NCBI RefSeq assembly: GCF_048269565.1
Contig: NZ_JBLXIK010000004.1
Span: 186,001-250,000 of the forward strand
Length of the DNA: 64,000 nt
Direction of reading: 5' to 3'
From: Maricaulis sp048269565
GTDB taxonomy: Bacteria; Pseudomonadota; Alphaproteobacteria; Caulobacterales; Maricaulaceae
Under the pieces are notes generated by a model. It searched no databases. It worked only from the letters and a program-made list of their open reading frames with translations, and had not been told where the DNA came from. A program made the position numbers and the translations under genes. Positions 27,739-36,842 of this stretch are shown in pieces; positions within the stretch are counted from its first letter, which is position 1; each line of letters starts with the position of its first letter.

Positions 27739-29421
27739 TTATTCGCTGGCCTGGCCGTAGAGATTGCCGAAGAAGCTGTCATCATTCCAGGCCGGACGCT
27801 CGTCGCTGTCGGCGATTTCGCGGGCGATCAGATAGTTGATATTGGCAAATTTGGCGCCCTGGTCGAACAGGACTTCCAGATCGCCGTCGAGCTGGTCGGT
27901 CTGACGATGATAATGGGTGCTCAAGAAGCCCATGAAGCCCTCGCCCTCATCCCAGCGCGGATCCGGCGAGGAGAAGCCGGTCATCAGGAAGAGCGACGGC
28001 ACGCCCTCGCGCACGAAGTTGTAGTGGTCCGAACGCACGAAGATCGATTGCTCCGGGATCGGATCAGGGCTGACCTCGATATTCATCCGGGCCGCCGCGC
28101 GCGTGGCAATCGGGCCGAGATTGGAATGCTCGCTGCCAAAGGCGACGACGTCGTTGAACTCATAGACGATGACCGGCATGTCGAGATTGACATTGGCGAC
28201 GATGGCGTCGGCCGGCACTGTCGGATTGCGGGCAAAATGCTCGGAACCGAGCAGGCCCTTCTCCTCACCGGCCAGGGCGACGAACAGCACCGAACGCCGC
28301 GGCGTGCCCTGTTGCATGAAGGCGCGTGCCGTTTCCAGCATGATCGAGACGCCGGACGCATTGTCGACCGCGCCATTGCAGATCGAATCCTCACCGTCAT
28401 TTGAGCGGCAGCCACCGCGGCCGCGCATGTGATCGTGGATGGTGCCGATATGGTCGAGATGCGCCGTCAGCACGACAATCTCGTCGGCCAGCACCGGATC
28501 ACTGCCGCGCAGCAGGCCGGCCACATTGGGGGCTGTGAAAGGCTCCGAGATCGTGCGCTGCTGCAGGCTGACGCTGTGCGGCAGATCGAAGCGCGGGAAG
28601 GTCGGGTTTTCCTCGTCCGACATCGCGGCCCGGACGTCTTCCAGGCTCATCTCGGCGCCCTCGAACAGGCGTGCACCGAGCGTGGCGCCAACCTCGGCGC
28701 TCACCCGGATCTGGTCACGTGAGGACGGGCCTGTGGCCGGCGTCAGGCTGGTGACCGGAAGCGCGGCGGTGCCATTGGCGTAGGTGCGCATCTGCTCGTC
28801 GGTACGGCTGGTCACGGTGATCATGCCGACGGCGCCATGGGCGGCGGCGAGATTGCGCTTGGTGGTGGACGACAAGTGATGGGCCCGCTCTTCGCTGGGC
28901 AGGCCGCCCGGGACACCATTCACGATGACCACGATCTTGCCGGCAACGTCGAGGCCGGCATAGTCGTCATGATCGCGATTGGGGGCCGAGACGCCATAAC
29001 CGACAAACACCAGCGGCGCCGTGACGCTCGCTTCGGGCAGGCTCGGATTGGTCGCGACATAGACGTCGTCGCCCTGGGCGAAGGTCTCGCCGTCGAGGCT
29101 GAGGCTGTTATAGGCCGCGTCGGCGCTCACATCCTGCAACGGTACCTGCTGGAAATAGCCGCCATTGTCGCCAGCCGGTTCCAGCCCGAGCAATTGCATC
29201 TGTGCCGCGACATAATTGGCGGCGATTTCATAGCCATCCGTGCCGACATCGCGGCCCTGCAGATAGTCCGAGGCGAGGAAGCGGATATGCGCCTCGATAT
29301 TCCCGGTGCGTACATTCGGCATGAAATCGGCGGGCGCTTCGACGGCGCTGCCGATCGTCGTATCGGTGGGGCCGCAGGCGACGAGCGCGAGACAGGCCAA
29401 TGCTGGTGCCAGAAACTTCAT
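27739..29421 (-). CDS. M28-family metallopeptidase lipoprotein with PA-like insert
   Basis: A 560-residue exported peptidase. The N-terminus MKFLAPALACLALVACGP has a canonical lipobox (LVAC, Cys16), so it is predicted to be membrane anchored in the periplasm. Residues of about 130-270 (AGKIVVIVNGVPGG and surrounding) look like a protease-associated insert. The zinc site reads LTAHLDHIG, GAVDNASG, GEEKGLLGSE, VNLDMP and STHYHRQTDQLDGD. Family members are broad aminopeptidases. The gene is divergent from the membrane protein/two-component operon. Confidence 0.88.
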   Translation of the reverse strand: MKFLAPALACLALVACGPTDTTIGSAVEAPADFMPNVRTGNIEAHIRFLASDYLQGRDVGTDGYEIAANYVAAQMQLLGLEPAGDNGGYFQQVPLQDVSADAAYNSLSLDGETFAQGDDVYVATNPSLPEASVTAPLVFVGYGVSAPNRDHDDYAGLDVAGKIVVIVNGVPGGLPSEERAHHLSSTTKRNLAAAHGAVGMITVTSRTDEQMRTYANGTAALPVTSLTPATGPSSRDQIRVSAEVGATLGARLFEGAEMSLEDVRAAMSDEENPTFPRFDLPHSVSLQQRTISEPFTAPNVAGLLRGSDPVLADEIVVLTAHLDHIGTIHDHMRGRGGCRSNDGEDSICNGAVDNASGVSIMLETARAFMQQGTPRRSVLFVALAGEEKGLLGSEHFARNPTVPADAIVANVNLDMPVIVYEFNDVVAFGSEHSNLGPIATRAAARMNIEVSPDPIPEQSIFVRSDHYNFVREGVPSLFLMTGFSSPDPRWDEGEGFMGFLSTHYHRQTDQLDGDLEVLFDQGAKFANINYLIAREIADSDERPAWNDDSFFGNLYGQASE

Positions 29422-29459
29422 CGAAGCCTCCTCTGGAAAAGCGGTAATTGTTGGCGCGG

Positions 29460-29487
29460 ACTATAGCGAGCGCAGGCATGGGCACAA
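29460..29487 (-). promoter_or_regulatory. Candidate promoter of the M28 lipoprotein gene
   Basis: On the minus strand TTGTGC (29487-29482) is separated by 16 bases from TATAGT (29465-29460), and the wider -10 block GCTATAGT resembles the alphaproteobacterial GCTAnAwC element. It lies 39 bases upstream of the peptidase ATG. Confidence 0.4.
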
Positions 29488-29639
29488 TGTGAGCGGATGT
29501 TAATTATCCGTGAGGTCGAGGGGCGGTGCAGCCGGTCCGGCATGACAGTTGTCACGGACGATGGGTGACGCCTGTGTCTGCCGCCCGGTGGCCGTGCGCG
29601 GCAAGGTGAGCTCACAAACAGGACAGGAACGACCTCACC

Positions 29640-30212
29640 ATGACCGATCTGAGACAGACCATAGATCACGAACGCAAACGCTACTGCGTCGCCGCCGGCG
29701 GCGGTGTGTCGCTGCCCGTCGCCGGCGCGCTCTACTGGGCGGTGATGGGCGGGCTCGGCTTCTACCTCACGCCATCACAATGGGCGATTGCGGCGGCGGC
29801 GGGATCGGGACTGATCTTCCCGCTCGGCATTCTGCTGCAGGCCCCGATGCGCTCGCCCTTCATGAAGTCGAAATCGCCCCTGTCGGGTGTCACCATGGCG
29901 GCGATCGCCGCGATCAATCTGCTATGGCCGATTCATATCCTGCTGATCGGTGGTTTCCCCGAGGCGGCACCGCTGACCCTCGCCATCGGCATGAGCCTGC
30001 ACTGGCCGATCATCGGCTGGGCCTATCACAGCCGGGTCAGCCTGATCCACGCCTTCGTGCGGGTCGCGGCCGTGACAGTGATCTGGTACGGCTTTCCCGA
30101 ATGGCGGCTGACGGGCATTCCGTTTGTCGTGGCCGGGCTCTATCTTTTCGCGGCTGCGGGCCTGCGCTGGGAAGTCCTGCGCTTTCGCCGCGCCGGGGTG
30201 AGCGCGGCCTGA
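29640..30212 (+). CDS. Multi-pass membrane protein, DUF7010-like
   Basis: A 190-residue integral membrane protein with about six hydrophobic segments. The block FPLGILLQAPMRSPFMKSKSP (residues 60-80), the INLLWPIHILLIGGFPEAAP segment, and HWPIIGWAYHSRVSLIHAF resemble a family of uncharacterised membrane proteins (DUF7010). That assignment is from memory of the pattern. It is followed after 40 bases by a histidine kinase and a response regulator, so it may be a sensor partner or the regulated output. Two short palindromes lie in the leader. Confidence 0.65.
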   Translation: MTDLRQTIDHERKRYCVAAGGGVSLPVAGALYWAVMGGLGFYLTPSQWAIAAAAGSGLIFPLGILLQAPMRSPFMKSKSPLSGVTMAAIAAINLLWPIHILLIGGFPEAAPLTLAIGMSLHWPIIGWAYHSRVSLIHAFVRVAAVTVIWYGFPEWRLTGIPFVVAGLYLFAAAGLRWEVLRFRRAGVSAA

Positions 30213-30252
30213 TCGGGCGCGCTGTGAAGGTGAAGGTGAAGGGGGAGAGGCC

Positions 30253-31344
30253 ATGATGCAGCGGATACTTGCCCTGTTATCGCCCAACCGGCCCTGGCTG
30301 CATCTGGTCTATCTGGGCTTTTTCTTCTTCGCCTGGCTTTACCAGCCGCCCGGATGGGACGAGGTGGTGATCGGTCTGGTGGCGATGGCCGGATTTGTCA
30401 GCCTCTATATTTTCAGCCTGCGACGCTGCGACTGGACAGTGTATCCGGTGGCGCTGGGGGCGGCTCTGCTGGGCCTGGCCTTCATGCCGGTGACCATTGG
30501 CGGCGGGGTTTATCTGGTCTTCGCCGCCGCCATGCTGGGCTGGCTGCCGCATTCCCGGGCGCGCACCGTCGGCCTGGTTGCTGTCGCGCTGGCCATCCTC
30601 GCGGCGGGCTGGCTGACGCAACAACCGCTCCCCTATGCCGCCGTGCTCCTCATCCTCGCCGCGATTGCTGCCGGGGGAGCGGCGATGGGCGCGCGGCGCC
30701 GTCGCCAGGAGGCCGATGGCGAAGCGCGTCAACGACGGGCTTCGGACCGCGCAGCCGAGGCCGAGCGCCAGCGCATCGCCCGCGATCTGCACGATCTGCT
30801 CGGTCATACGCTCTCGGTGGTGACCCTGAAGGCCGATCTCGCATCGCGGTTGTTCGATGCAGAGCCGCAACGGGCTCGCAGCGAGCTGGCCGAAATCCAG
30901 TCGATTTCCCGGACGGCCCTCGCCGAGGTGCGTGAGGCGGTCGCCGGTCTGCGCGACCGCAGCCTGGAGAGTGCCACCGCCGAAGCGCGTCAGCATCTCG
31001 AGGCGGCCGGACTGGCAGTCTCGGTCGAGCTTGAGGCAGGCCCCGCGACGGCGGAGCAATCGACGGCGCTGGCGATGGTGGTGCGCGAAGCAGCGACCAA
31101 TATCCTGCGCCATGCTGAAGCCCGTCATGTCACGATCCGGACGGCCAGCCTGGATGGCGGTATTGAATTGAGTATCGGCGATGATGGCCGCGGCGGTGCC
31201 CGGACCGGCAGCGGCGGGCTGGGCGGACTGGCGGCGCGCATCGAGGCGCTCTCGGGCTGGATGTTGGTCGGGGCCGTAACGCCGGGAACCGGAACACAGG
31301 TCCAGGCCTGGCTGCCCGGACGTGGAGGTGGAGACCATGCCTAG
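30253..31344 (+). CDS. Sensor histidine kinase, NarL/DesK (HisKA_3) type
   Basis: A 363-residue membrane kinase. Residues 1-145 hold five to six membrane segments with short loops, as in DesK/LiaS-type sensors that read the membrane itself. The phosphoacceptor is His180 in RQRIARDLHDLLGHTLSVV. The ATPase domain has the N-box VREAATNILRHAEA and the G1 box GDDGRGG. The start ATGATG follows GGGGAGAGGCC. Its 3' end overlaps the response regulator gene by 8 bases. The stimulus is unknown, and a membrane-state signal is inferred from the architecture only. Confidence 0.9.
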   Translation: MMQRILALLSPNRPWLHLVYLGFFFFAWLYQPPGWDEVVIGLVAMAGFVSLYIFSLRRCDWTVYPVALGAALLGLAFMPVTIGGGVYLVFAAAMLGWLPHSRARTVGLVAVALAILAAGWLTQQPLPYAAVLLILAAIAAGGAAMGARRRRQEADGEARQRRASDRAAEAERQRIARDLHDLLGHTLSVVTLKADLASRLFDAEPQRARSELAEIQSISRTALAEVREAVAGLRDRSLESATAEARQHLEAAGLAVSVELEAGPATAEQSTALAMVVREAATNILRHAEARHVTIRTASLDGGIELSIGDDGRGGARTGSGGLGGLAARIEALSGWMLVGAVTPGTGTQVQAWLPGRGGGDHA

Positions 31345-31939
31345 ACTCATCCTGGCCGAAGACCAGACCCTGCTGCGCGAGGCCCTGGCGGCACTGCTCG
31401 GGCTCGAGACCGATATCGAGATTGTCGGCACGGCGTCCAATGGCCGCGAGGCGCATGATCTCGTGCGCCGCCACGACCCCGATGTCGTCGTCACCGATAT
31501 CGAGATGCCGGACATGACCGGGCTGGAACTCGCCGCCCTGCTCAAGCGCGAGGGTGCGCGGGCGCGGGTGCTGATCGTGACGACTTTCGACCGGCCCGGC
31601 TATCTGCGCCGCGCGCTCGAGGCGGGCGTGGCGGGTTTCATTTTGAAAGACGGGCCTTCGACCGGTCTCGCCGATGCGGTCCGGCGTGTCGCGGCCGGTG
31701 AACGGGTGATCGCGCCGGAACTGGCGGAGCGCGCCTGGAGCGAGAACGATCCTCTTACCGATGCCGAGCGCCGTCTTCTGCGCCTGGCCGAGGCGGGGCT
31801 GGAAAGCCCGGCCATGGCCGAAGCGACCGGTTTGGCGCGCGGCACGGTGCGCAATTATCTGCACAGCGCGATTTCCAAGCTCGGGGCCGCCAACCGGATC
31901 GAGGCGGCGCGTCTGGCGCGGGAGAAGGGTTGGCTCTAG
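31337..31939 (+). CDS. Response regulator, NarL/LuxR (DesR-like) type
   Basis: A 200-residue DNA-binding response regulator. The receiver domain has the acidic pair near the start (LAEDQ), phospho-acceptor Asp54 in VVVTDIEMPDM and Lys104 in FILKDG. The C-terminal LuxR-type helix-turn-helix is shown by LTDAERRLLRLAEAG, then ARGTVRNYLHSAISKLGA. The ATG at 31337 lies inside the end of the kinase gene, so the pair is translationally coupled. It may control its own operon; TGACA-GT-TGTCA at 29543-29554 is a candidate site. Confidence 0.93.
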   Translation: MPRLILAEDQTLLREALAALLGLETDIEIVGTASNGREAHDLVRRHDPDVVVTDIEMPDMTGLELAALLKREGARARVLIVTTFDRPGYLRRALEAGVAGFILKDGPSTGLADAVRRVAAGERVIAPELAERAWSENDPLTDAERRLLRLAEAGLESPAMAEATGLARGTVRNYLHSAISKLGAANRIEAARLAREKGWL

Positions 31940-31943
31940 GGAC

Positions 31944-32411
31944 TCAGTTCTGCGCTGACAGCGCTGCCGCCACCGAAGGCGGAACCGAATAGTGCGCGCG
32001 GAAGATCTCCGTCATCCGCGCCGGCCTGCCGGTCGAGAGCTGGAAACAGACGACCTTGGTGAGCGCGCGGAATACCGTCACGCCGTCACTGACGCGCACG
32101 AATTGATAGCGCCGCTCGGCGCGCAGGCGGCCATCGGATTTGGTGATCCAGACAGCGCAGTCAAGTTCATCGCCGAGCCGGACATGGCCGAGATAGTCGG
32201 CCTCGGTGCGGATGATGGCGATGCCGCGATCATCGGCCTCGCACGCTTCGCGCGAAAATCCCTTCGAGGCCCAGTGGGTCCAGGCGGCGGCATCGGCCCA
32301 TTCCAGATAGCGCGCATTATTGGCATGGCCGAAATCATCGATATCGGCGGCCACCACCTTGATGCGGTGGACGTAAGGGTTGGGCAGGTCCCACTGGAAA
32401 TCGCTCATCAT
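31944..32411 (-). CDS. Acyl-CoA thioesterase, hotdog fold (4HBT-like)
   Basis: A 155-residue hotdog-fold enzyme predicted to hydrolyse acyl-CoA thioesters. The 4-hydroxybenzoyl-CoA thioesterase signature is visible in VVAADIDDFGHANNARYLEWAD (residues 20-41), where the Asp and the N-N-x-Y-L-x-W are characteristic. RRYQFVRVSDGVTVFRA follows in the second sheet strand. Two adjacent ATGs (32411, 32408) overlap the stop of the upstream sfsA gene, so the two are coupled. The chain-length preference is not visible. Confidence 0.85.
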   Translation of the reverse strand: MMSDFQWDLPNPYVHRIKVVAADIDDFGHANNARYLEWADAAAWTHWASKGFSREACEADDRGIAIIRTEADYLGHVRLGDELDCAVWITKSDGRLRAERRYQFVRVSDGVTVFRALTKVVCFQLSTGRPARMTEIFRAHYSVPPSVAAALSAQN

Positions 32412-33112
32412 GTCAGCTCCACGCTCATCGGATGGGTAATCGCGATGCCCGCCGGTGTCACTTCGCAGCGATAGGCCAATATCTCGACGCCGGCCTGGTG
32501 CGCCGCGCGCAGGGCCTCGCCATAGACCGGGTCGGTATCATCGGCCGGGCGCAGGCGGGCGCAATCGCTGCGCTGGACGATGAAGAGCTGGACGGCGCGC
32601 TCTCCCGCCTGCGCCTTGGCGGAGAGTTCGCCGAGATGCTTGGTGCCGCGGCTGGTGACGCCGTCGGGGAATTCGGCCAGGCCGGGCTGGCGCATCCAGT
32701 GGACATTCTTGACCTCGACCCAGCAGGGCGGGCGATCTTCGTGTTCCAGCAACAGGTCGATGCGGGAGTTCTCGCCGTATTTCACTTCGCGCCGCAGCGA
32801 GGCATAGCCGGTCAGCTCGGTGAGGATGCCGGCCTGCACCGCTTCCTCGGCCAGCTCATTGGCGCGGCCGGGCAGGGTGCCGATCAGCGTGTCCTGGGCT
32901 TCAACGATCTCCCAGGTGAATTTGAGTTTGCGCTTGGGATTGTCCGCCCGGGAAAGCCAGACCTTGAGGCCGGCGTCCTTGATGCCCGCCATGGCGCCGG
33001 TATTGGCGCAATGCGCTGTCACGACCTCGCCGCCGGGCAGTTCGACATCGGCAAAGAAGCGCTTGTAGCGCGAGACCAGCAGGCCCTCGATCAGCGGTGT
33101 GGCGAATTTCAT
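32408..33112 (-). CDS. sfsA: SfsA family protein (sugar fermentation stimulation protein)
   Basis: A 234-residue protein matching SfsA in length. Its N-terminal OB-like part (KRFFADVELPGGEVVTAHCANTG, residues 15-37) suggests nucleic acid binding. The C-terminal half carries the nuclease-like ENSRIDLLL, CWVEVKNVHW and FPDGVTSRGTKHL motifs of the family. The biochemical role of SfsA is not settled. The ATG at 33112 follows GGAGAA. The stop overlaps the thioesterase start. Confidence 0.92.
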   Translation of the reverse strand: MKFATPLIEGLLVSRYKRFFADVELPGGEVVTAHCANTGAMAGIKDAGLKVWLSRADNPKRKLKFTWEIVEAQDTLIGTLPGRANELAEEAVQAGILTELTGYASLRREVKYGENSRIDLLLEHEDRPPCWVEVKNVHWMRQPGLAEFPDGVTSRGTKHLGELSAKAQAGERAVQLFIVQRSDCARLRPADDTDPVYGEALRAAHQAGVEILAYRCEVTPAGIAITHPMSVELT

Positions 33113-33176
33113 GGCTTGGCATTCTCCTGTTGCGCCACCTATACCCGAGGCGAACACGGAAACGAGGGACAATCTC

Positions 33177-33959
33177 ATGGGCAAGGCGTCAGGCGTGACC
33201 GCGGCAGTGGTGTTGATCGGCGATGAGGTTCTCTCGGGCCGCACCCAGGACAAGAACCTGCAGCAGATCGCGCAATTCCTGGCGCCGCTGGGGATCAATG
33301 TCATCGAATGCCGCACCATTCCGGACGATGCCGATGTGATCGCCGACACCGTCAACACGCTGCGGGCCAAGGCCGATTATGTCTTCACCACCGGCGGTAT
33401 CGGCCCGACCCATGACGACATCACCGCCGACAGTATCGCCGCCGCTTTCGGCGTCGGCATCGATATCCGCCATGATGCGCTGGAGGTGATCGAGCACTGG
33501 TATGCCAAGACCAAGACGCCGCTGACCGAGAGCCGCAAGCGCATGGCGCGCATCCCCGACGGCGCGAGCCTGATCGTCAATCCGGTCACCGGCGCGCCCG
33601 GCTTCCAGGTCGAAAACGTCTTCGTGATGGCCGGCGTGCCCTCGATCACGCGCGGCATGCTGGAAGATGTCGCCCATCGCCTGCATGGCGGCGCCGTCAC
33701 CCGCTCGCGCTCGGTCAAGGCCGACAATCTGCGCGAAGGCGATATCGCCATTCCGCTCGGCGAGATGCAGGCGCGCTATCCGCAGGTCTCGATCGGCAGC
33801 TATCCGTATTTCCTCGAGGTCAGCCAGGGCGAAGTGAAGCGCGGCACCCATCTCGTCGCCCGCTCGACCGACGACGCCGCGCTCGATGCCGTCATCGGCG
33901 AGATCGCGGCGATGGTGGCGGCGCTGGGTTTTGACGGGCGGATCGATCCGGAGGATTGA
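33177..33959 (+). CDS. CinA N-terminal / molybdopterin-binding-like domain protein
   Basis: A 260-residue protein with the MoCF_biosynth fold. Visible motifs are VVLIGDEVLSGRTQDKN near residue 10, the signature FTTGGIGPTHDDITADS near residue 64, and VFVMAGVPSI near residue 149. It corresponds to the N-terminal half of CinA (ADP-ribose/NMN-related pyrophosphatase branch) and lacks the C-terminal nicotinamide-nucleotide deamidase domain. Such standalone forms are common in alphaproteobacteria. It is divergent from sfsA across a 64-base gap. Confidence 0.88.
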   Translation: MGKASGVTAAVVLIGDEVLSGRTQDKNLQQIAQFLAPLGINVIECRTIPDDADVIADTVNTLRAKADYVFTTGGIGPTHDDITADSIAAAFGVGIDIRHDALEVIEHWYAKTKTPLTESRKRMARIPDGASLIVNPVTGAPGFQVENVFVMAGVPSITRGMLEDVAHRLHGGAVTRSRSVKADNLREGDIAIPLGEMQARYPQVSIGSYPYFLEVSQGEVKRGTHLVARSTDDAALDAVIGEIAAMVAALGFDGRIDPED

Positions 33960-34012
33960 GGCGCGACATCATCGCGCTTGCTATCGCGGCCTGACGGCAG
34001 CCTGATACCGGC

Positions 34013-36763
34013 ATGACATCCCCCCTGCCCAAGACATCAACAGCGGACAGCACTGTCGCCAGCCCGGAGGCCCGCGCCTGGCACGCCCTGCCACCGGACG
34101 AGGCGGCAAAGCTGTTGCACAGCGATGCCGAGTCCGGGCTCAGCGCCGAAGAGGCGGCCCGGCGATTGGAGCGCTACGGGCCCAATGCCTTCGAAGCCCG
34201 CGAGACACTGCGCTGGCCCGTGATGCTGGCGCGCCAGTTCAAGGACGTGCTGATCATCATCCTGCTCGCGGCTGCCGCTGTTTCCGCGGCGCTCGGCGAT
34301 CCGGTCGATGCCGTCGCGATCCTGGCGATTGTCAGTCTCAATGCCGCGCTCGGCTTTTTCCAGGAATACCGCGCCGAACGGGCGCTGGCGGCGCTGAAAC
34401 GTCTGCTGGCGCCGAGTTGCCGGGTCATTCGCGACGGGGTCAGCCGGCAGATGGATGCGAGCCAGCTGGTGCCGGGCGATCTGGTGCGGTTGCAGCCGGG
34501 CGATCACACCCCGGCCGATCTGCGTCTGGTCGAGGCGCGCGATCTGGCGATCGATGAATCTGCCCTGACCGGGGAGTCGCACGCCGCGGACAAGCTCCCG
34601 GCCTCGGTGGAGGAAGACGCCGCCATCGCCGAGCGCCGTTCCATCGCCTATGCCGGCGGGCTGGTGGTGCGCGGACGCGCCACCGGACTGGTCACCGCGA
34701 CCGGTTATGCGACCCAGTTCGGGCGTATCGCCTTGCTGGCGACCTCGATCGACCGCGATATCACCCCGCTGCAAAAGCGGCTGGCGCGTCTCGGCGCCCG
34801 GCTCGGCATGATCGCGGCGGCGGTCGCGGCCGTGCTGGCGCTGAGCGGTTTCCTGCTCGGGCGCGATGCGCTGGAGATGTTCCTGACCGGCGTCGCGCTG
34901 GCTGTGGCGATGGTGCCCGAGGGCCTGCCCGCTGTCGTGACCCTGACCCTGGCGCTCGGCGTGCGCGCGATGGCGCGGCGCAATGCGTTGGTACGCCGCC
35001 TGCCGGCCGCCGAGACGCTGGGGGCGGCGACGATTATCTGTTCCGACAAGACCGGCACGCTCACCCATGGCGAGATGGCGGTGACGCAGGTGTGGACGCC
35101 GCAGGATGGTGATGGCCCCGGAGTCGGGATCGGCGGCGCCGGCTATGAGCCCAGCGGTGCGTTCAAGGCGCATGGCCATATCATTGATCCGGATAATCAT
35201 CCCGGCCTGATGGCCCTGCTTGAGGCCGGTCTGATCTGCAATCATGCGCGGGTGTTCGAGCGCGACGGGTTGTGGCGGCTCGATGGCGAACCGACCGAAG
35301 GCGCCCTGGTGACGGCGGCGCTCAAGGCGGGCCTGGATCGGCCCTCGACGGCGCATGCCCGTGAAATCCCCTTCAGCTCGGCACGCAAGCGCATGAGCCT
35401 GATCATCCCGGCCGGCGATTGCGCCAAGGTCTATCTCAAGGGCGCGCCGGAAGAAGTGCTGGCGCGTTGCAGCAGCGTGTTCGATGGCGGGGCGGATGTG
35501 CCGCTGGACGCGGACGGCGTGCAGGACCTGCACCGGGTGTTCGAAGGCATGGCCGAACGCGGTTTGCGCGTCCTGGCCGTCGCGCGCAAGACCACGGCCG
35601 ACCCGCACGCGCCCGATGCCGAAATCGAGCGCGATCTCACCTTTCTGGGCTTTTTTGGCGTCATGGATCCGCCGCGCGAGGAAGTGCCGACCGCGATTGC
35701 GCGGGCCCATACCGCCGGTCTGCGCGTGGTGATGATCACAGGCGATGCTCCGGCGACGGCGCTGGCGGTGGCGCACAGTATCGGCCTTGATGCCCGGTCT
35801 GCCTTGACCGGCGTTGAGCTCGACGCGATGCAGGATGCCGCCCTGCTGCGCGCCATCCATGACGGCGCCGTGTTCTCGCGCGTGGCACCGGAGCACAAGC
35901 TGCGTCTGGTCGAGATCCTGCAGCGTGATGGCGAGATCGTTGCCATGACCGGCGATGGCGTCAATGACGCGCCGGCGCTGAAGCGTGCCGATATTGGCGT
36001 CGCCATGGGCATACGCGGCACCGATGCGGCCAAGGATGCGGCTGAAATGGTGCTGATGGACGATAATTTCGCCACCATTATCGGTGCGGTCGAGGAGGGG
36101 CGGCGGCAATACGCCAATATCCGCAAATTCGTCCGCTATCTCCTCTCCTCCAACATGGCCGAACTCATTGCCATCGGCGCGGCCCTGCTGATGGGCTGGC
36201 CGCTGATCCTGCTGCCGGTGCAGGTGTTGTGGATGAATCTGGTCACCGACGGGCCCACCGCGCTGGCGCTGGGGATCGAGCGGGCCGACCGCGATCTGAT
36301 GCGCCATCCGCCGGCCGCGGCCGATGCCGCCGTGGTCAGCCGCGGCGGGCTCGTCGTGGTGATCCTGCTGGCGAGCTATATGGGGCTGGCCTCGCTGTGG
36401 CTGTTCCAGGATGCGCTGGCGCGCGGCGAGAGCCTGCTCTACGCGCAGACGCTGGTCTTTACCGGGCTGATCGTGTTCGAGAAGACCAATGTGCTCAATT
36501 TCCGCTCCCTCGACCGGCCACTGGCGTTGATTGGCCTGTTCTCCAATCCCTGGCTCTTGCTGGCGATCGCCGTCTCGATCGCGCTGCAGCTGGGCGCGGT
36601 CTACTGGCCGCCGCTGCAGCTGGTGCTGCATTCGGTGCCGCTGGACGGGGCGGCGTGGCAGCGTATCCTGTTGCTGGCGGTCCCGATCCTGCTGGTGCCT
36701 GAACTCGTCAAGGGGCTGGGCGTGTTCGTCACGGCGCGCGCGGCGATGAACAAGACGCCTTGA
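34013..36763 (+). CDS. P-type cation ATPase, SERCA-like (type IIA) calcium pump
   Basis: A 916-residue inner-membrane pump with about ten membrane segments. The phosphorylated Asp is Asp345 in SDKTGTLTHG. The actuator loop is LTGES, the nucleotide site KGAPEEVL, and the hinge MTGDGVNDAPAL. Ion-site residues align with SERCA: PEGLP in M4, SSNMAEL in M5 (Asn and Glu), NLVTDG in M6 (Asn, Thr, Asp) and a Glu in M8 (FEKTNVLN). This supports calcium export with both sites present. No regulator is adjacent. The ATG at 34013 lacks a strong Shine-Dalgarno sequence. Confidence 0.88.
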   Translation: MTSPLPKTSTADSTVASPEARAWHALPPDEAAKLLHSDAESGLSAEEAARRLERYGPNAFEARETLRWPVMLARQFKDVLIIILLAAAAVSAALGDPVDAVAILAIVSLNAALGFFQEYRAERALAALKRLLAPSCRVIRDGVSRQMDASQLVPGDLVRLQPGDHTPADLRLVEARDLAIDESALTGESHAADKLPASVEEDAAIAERRSIAYAGGLVVRGRATGLVTATGYATQFGRIALLATSIDRDITPLQKRLARLGARLGMIAAAVAAVLALSGFLLGRDALEMFLTGVALAVAMVPEGLPAVVTLTLALGVRAMARRNALVRRLPAAETLGAATIICSDKTGTLTHGEMAVTQVWTPQDGDGPGVGIGGAGYEPSGAFKAHGHIIDPDNHPGLMALLEAGLICNHARVFERDGLWRLDGEPTEGALVTAALKAGLDRPSTAHAREIPFSSARKRMSLIIPAGDCAKVYLKGAPEEVLARCSSVFDGGADVPLDADGVQDLHRVFEGMAERGLRVLAVARKTTADPHAPDAEIERDLTFLGFFGVMDPPREEVPTAIARAHTAGLRVVMITGDAPATALAVAHSIGLDARSALTGVELDAMQDAALLRAIHDGAVFSRVAPEHKLRLVEILQRDGEIVAMTGDGVNDAPALKRADIGVAMGIRGTDAAKDAAEMVLMDDNFATIIGAVEEGRRQYANIRKFVRYLLSSNMAELIAIGAALLMGWPLILLPVQVLWMNLVTDGPTALALGIERADRDLMRHPPAAADAAVVSRGGLVVVILLASYMGLASLWLFQDALARGESLLYAQTLVFTGLIVFEKTNVLNFRSLDRPLALIGLFSNPWLLLAIAVSIALQLGAVYWPPLQLVLHSVPLDGAAWQRILLLAVPILLVPELVKGLGVFVTARAAMNKTP

Positions 36764-36842
36764 GATCGCCCCGTTCTCGCCTTGCCTCCGATCAATTCGT
36801 GCGTGCAAATGCCGGAGCTGGGAACGGGAAGGGGAGACTTGC

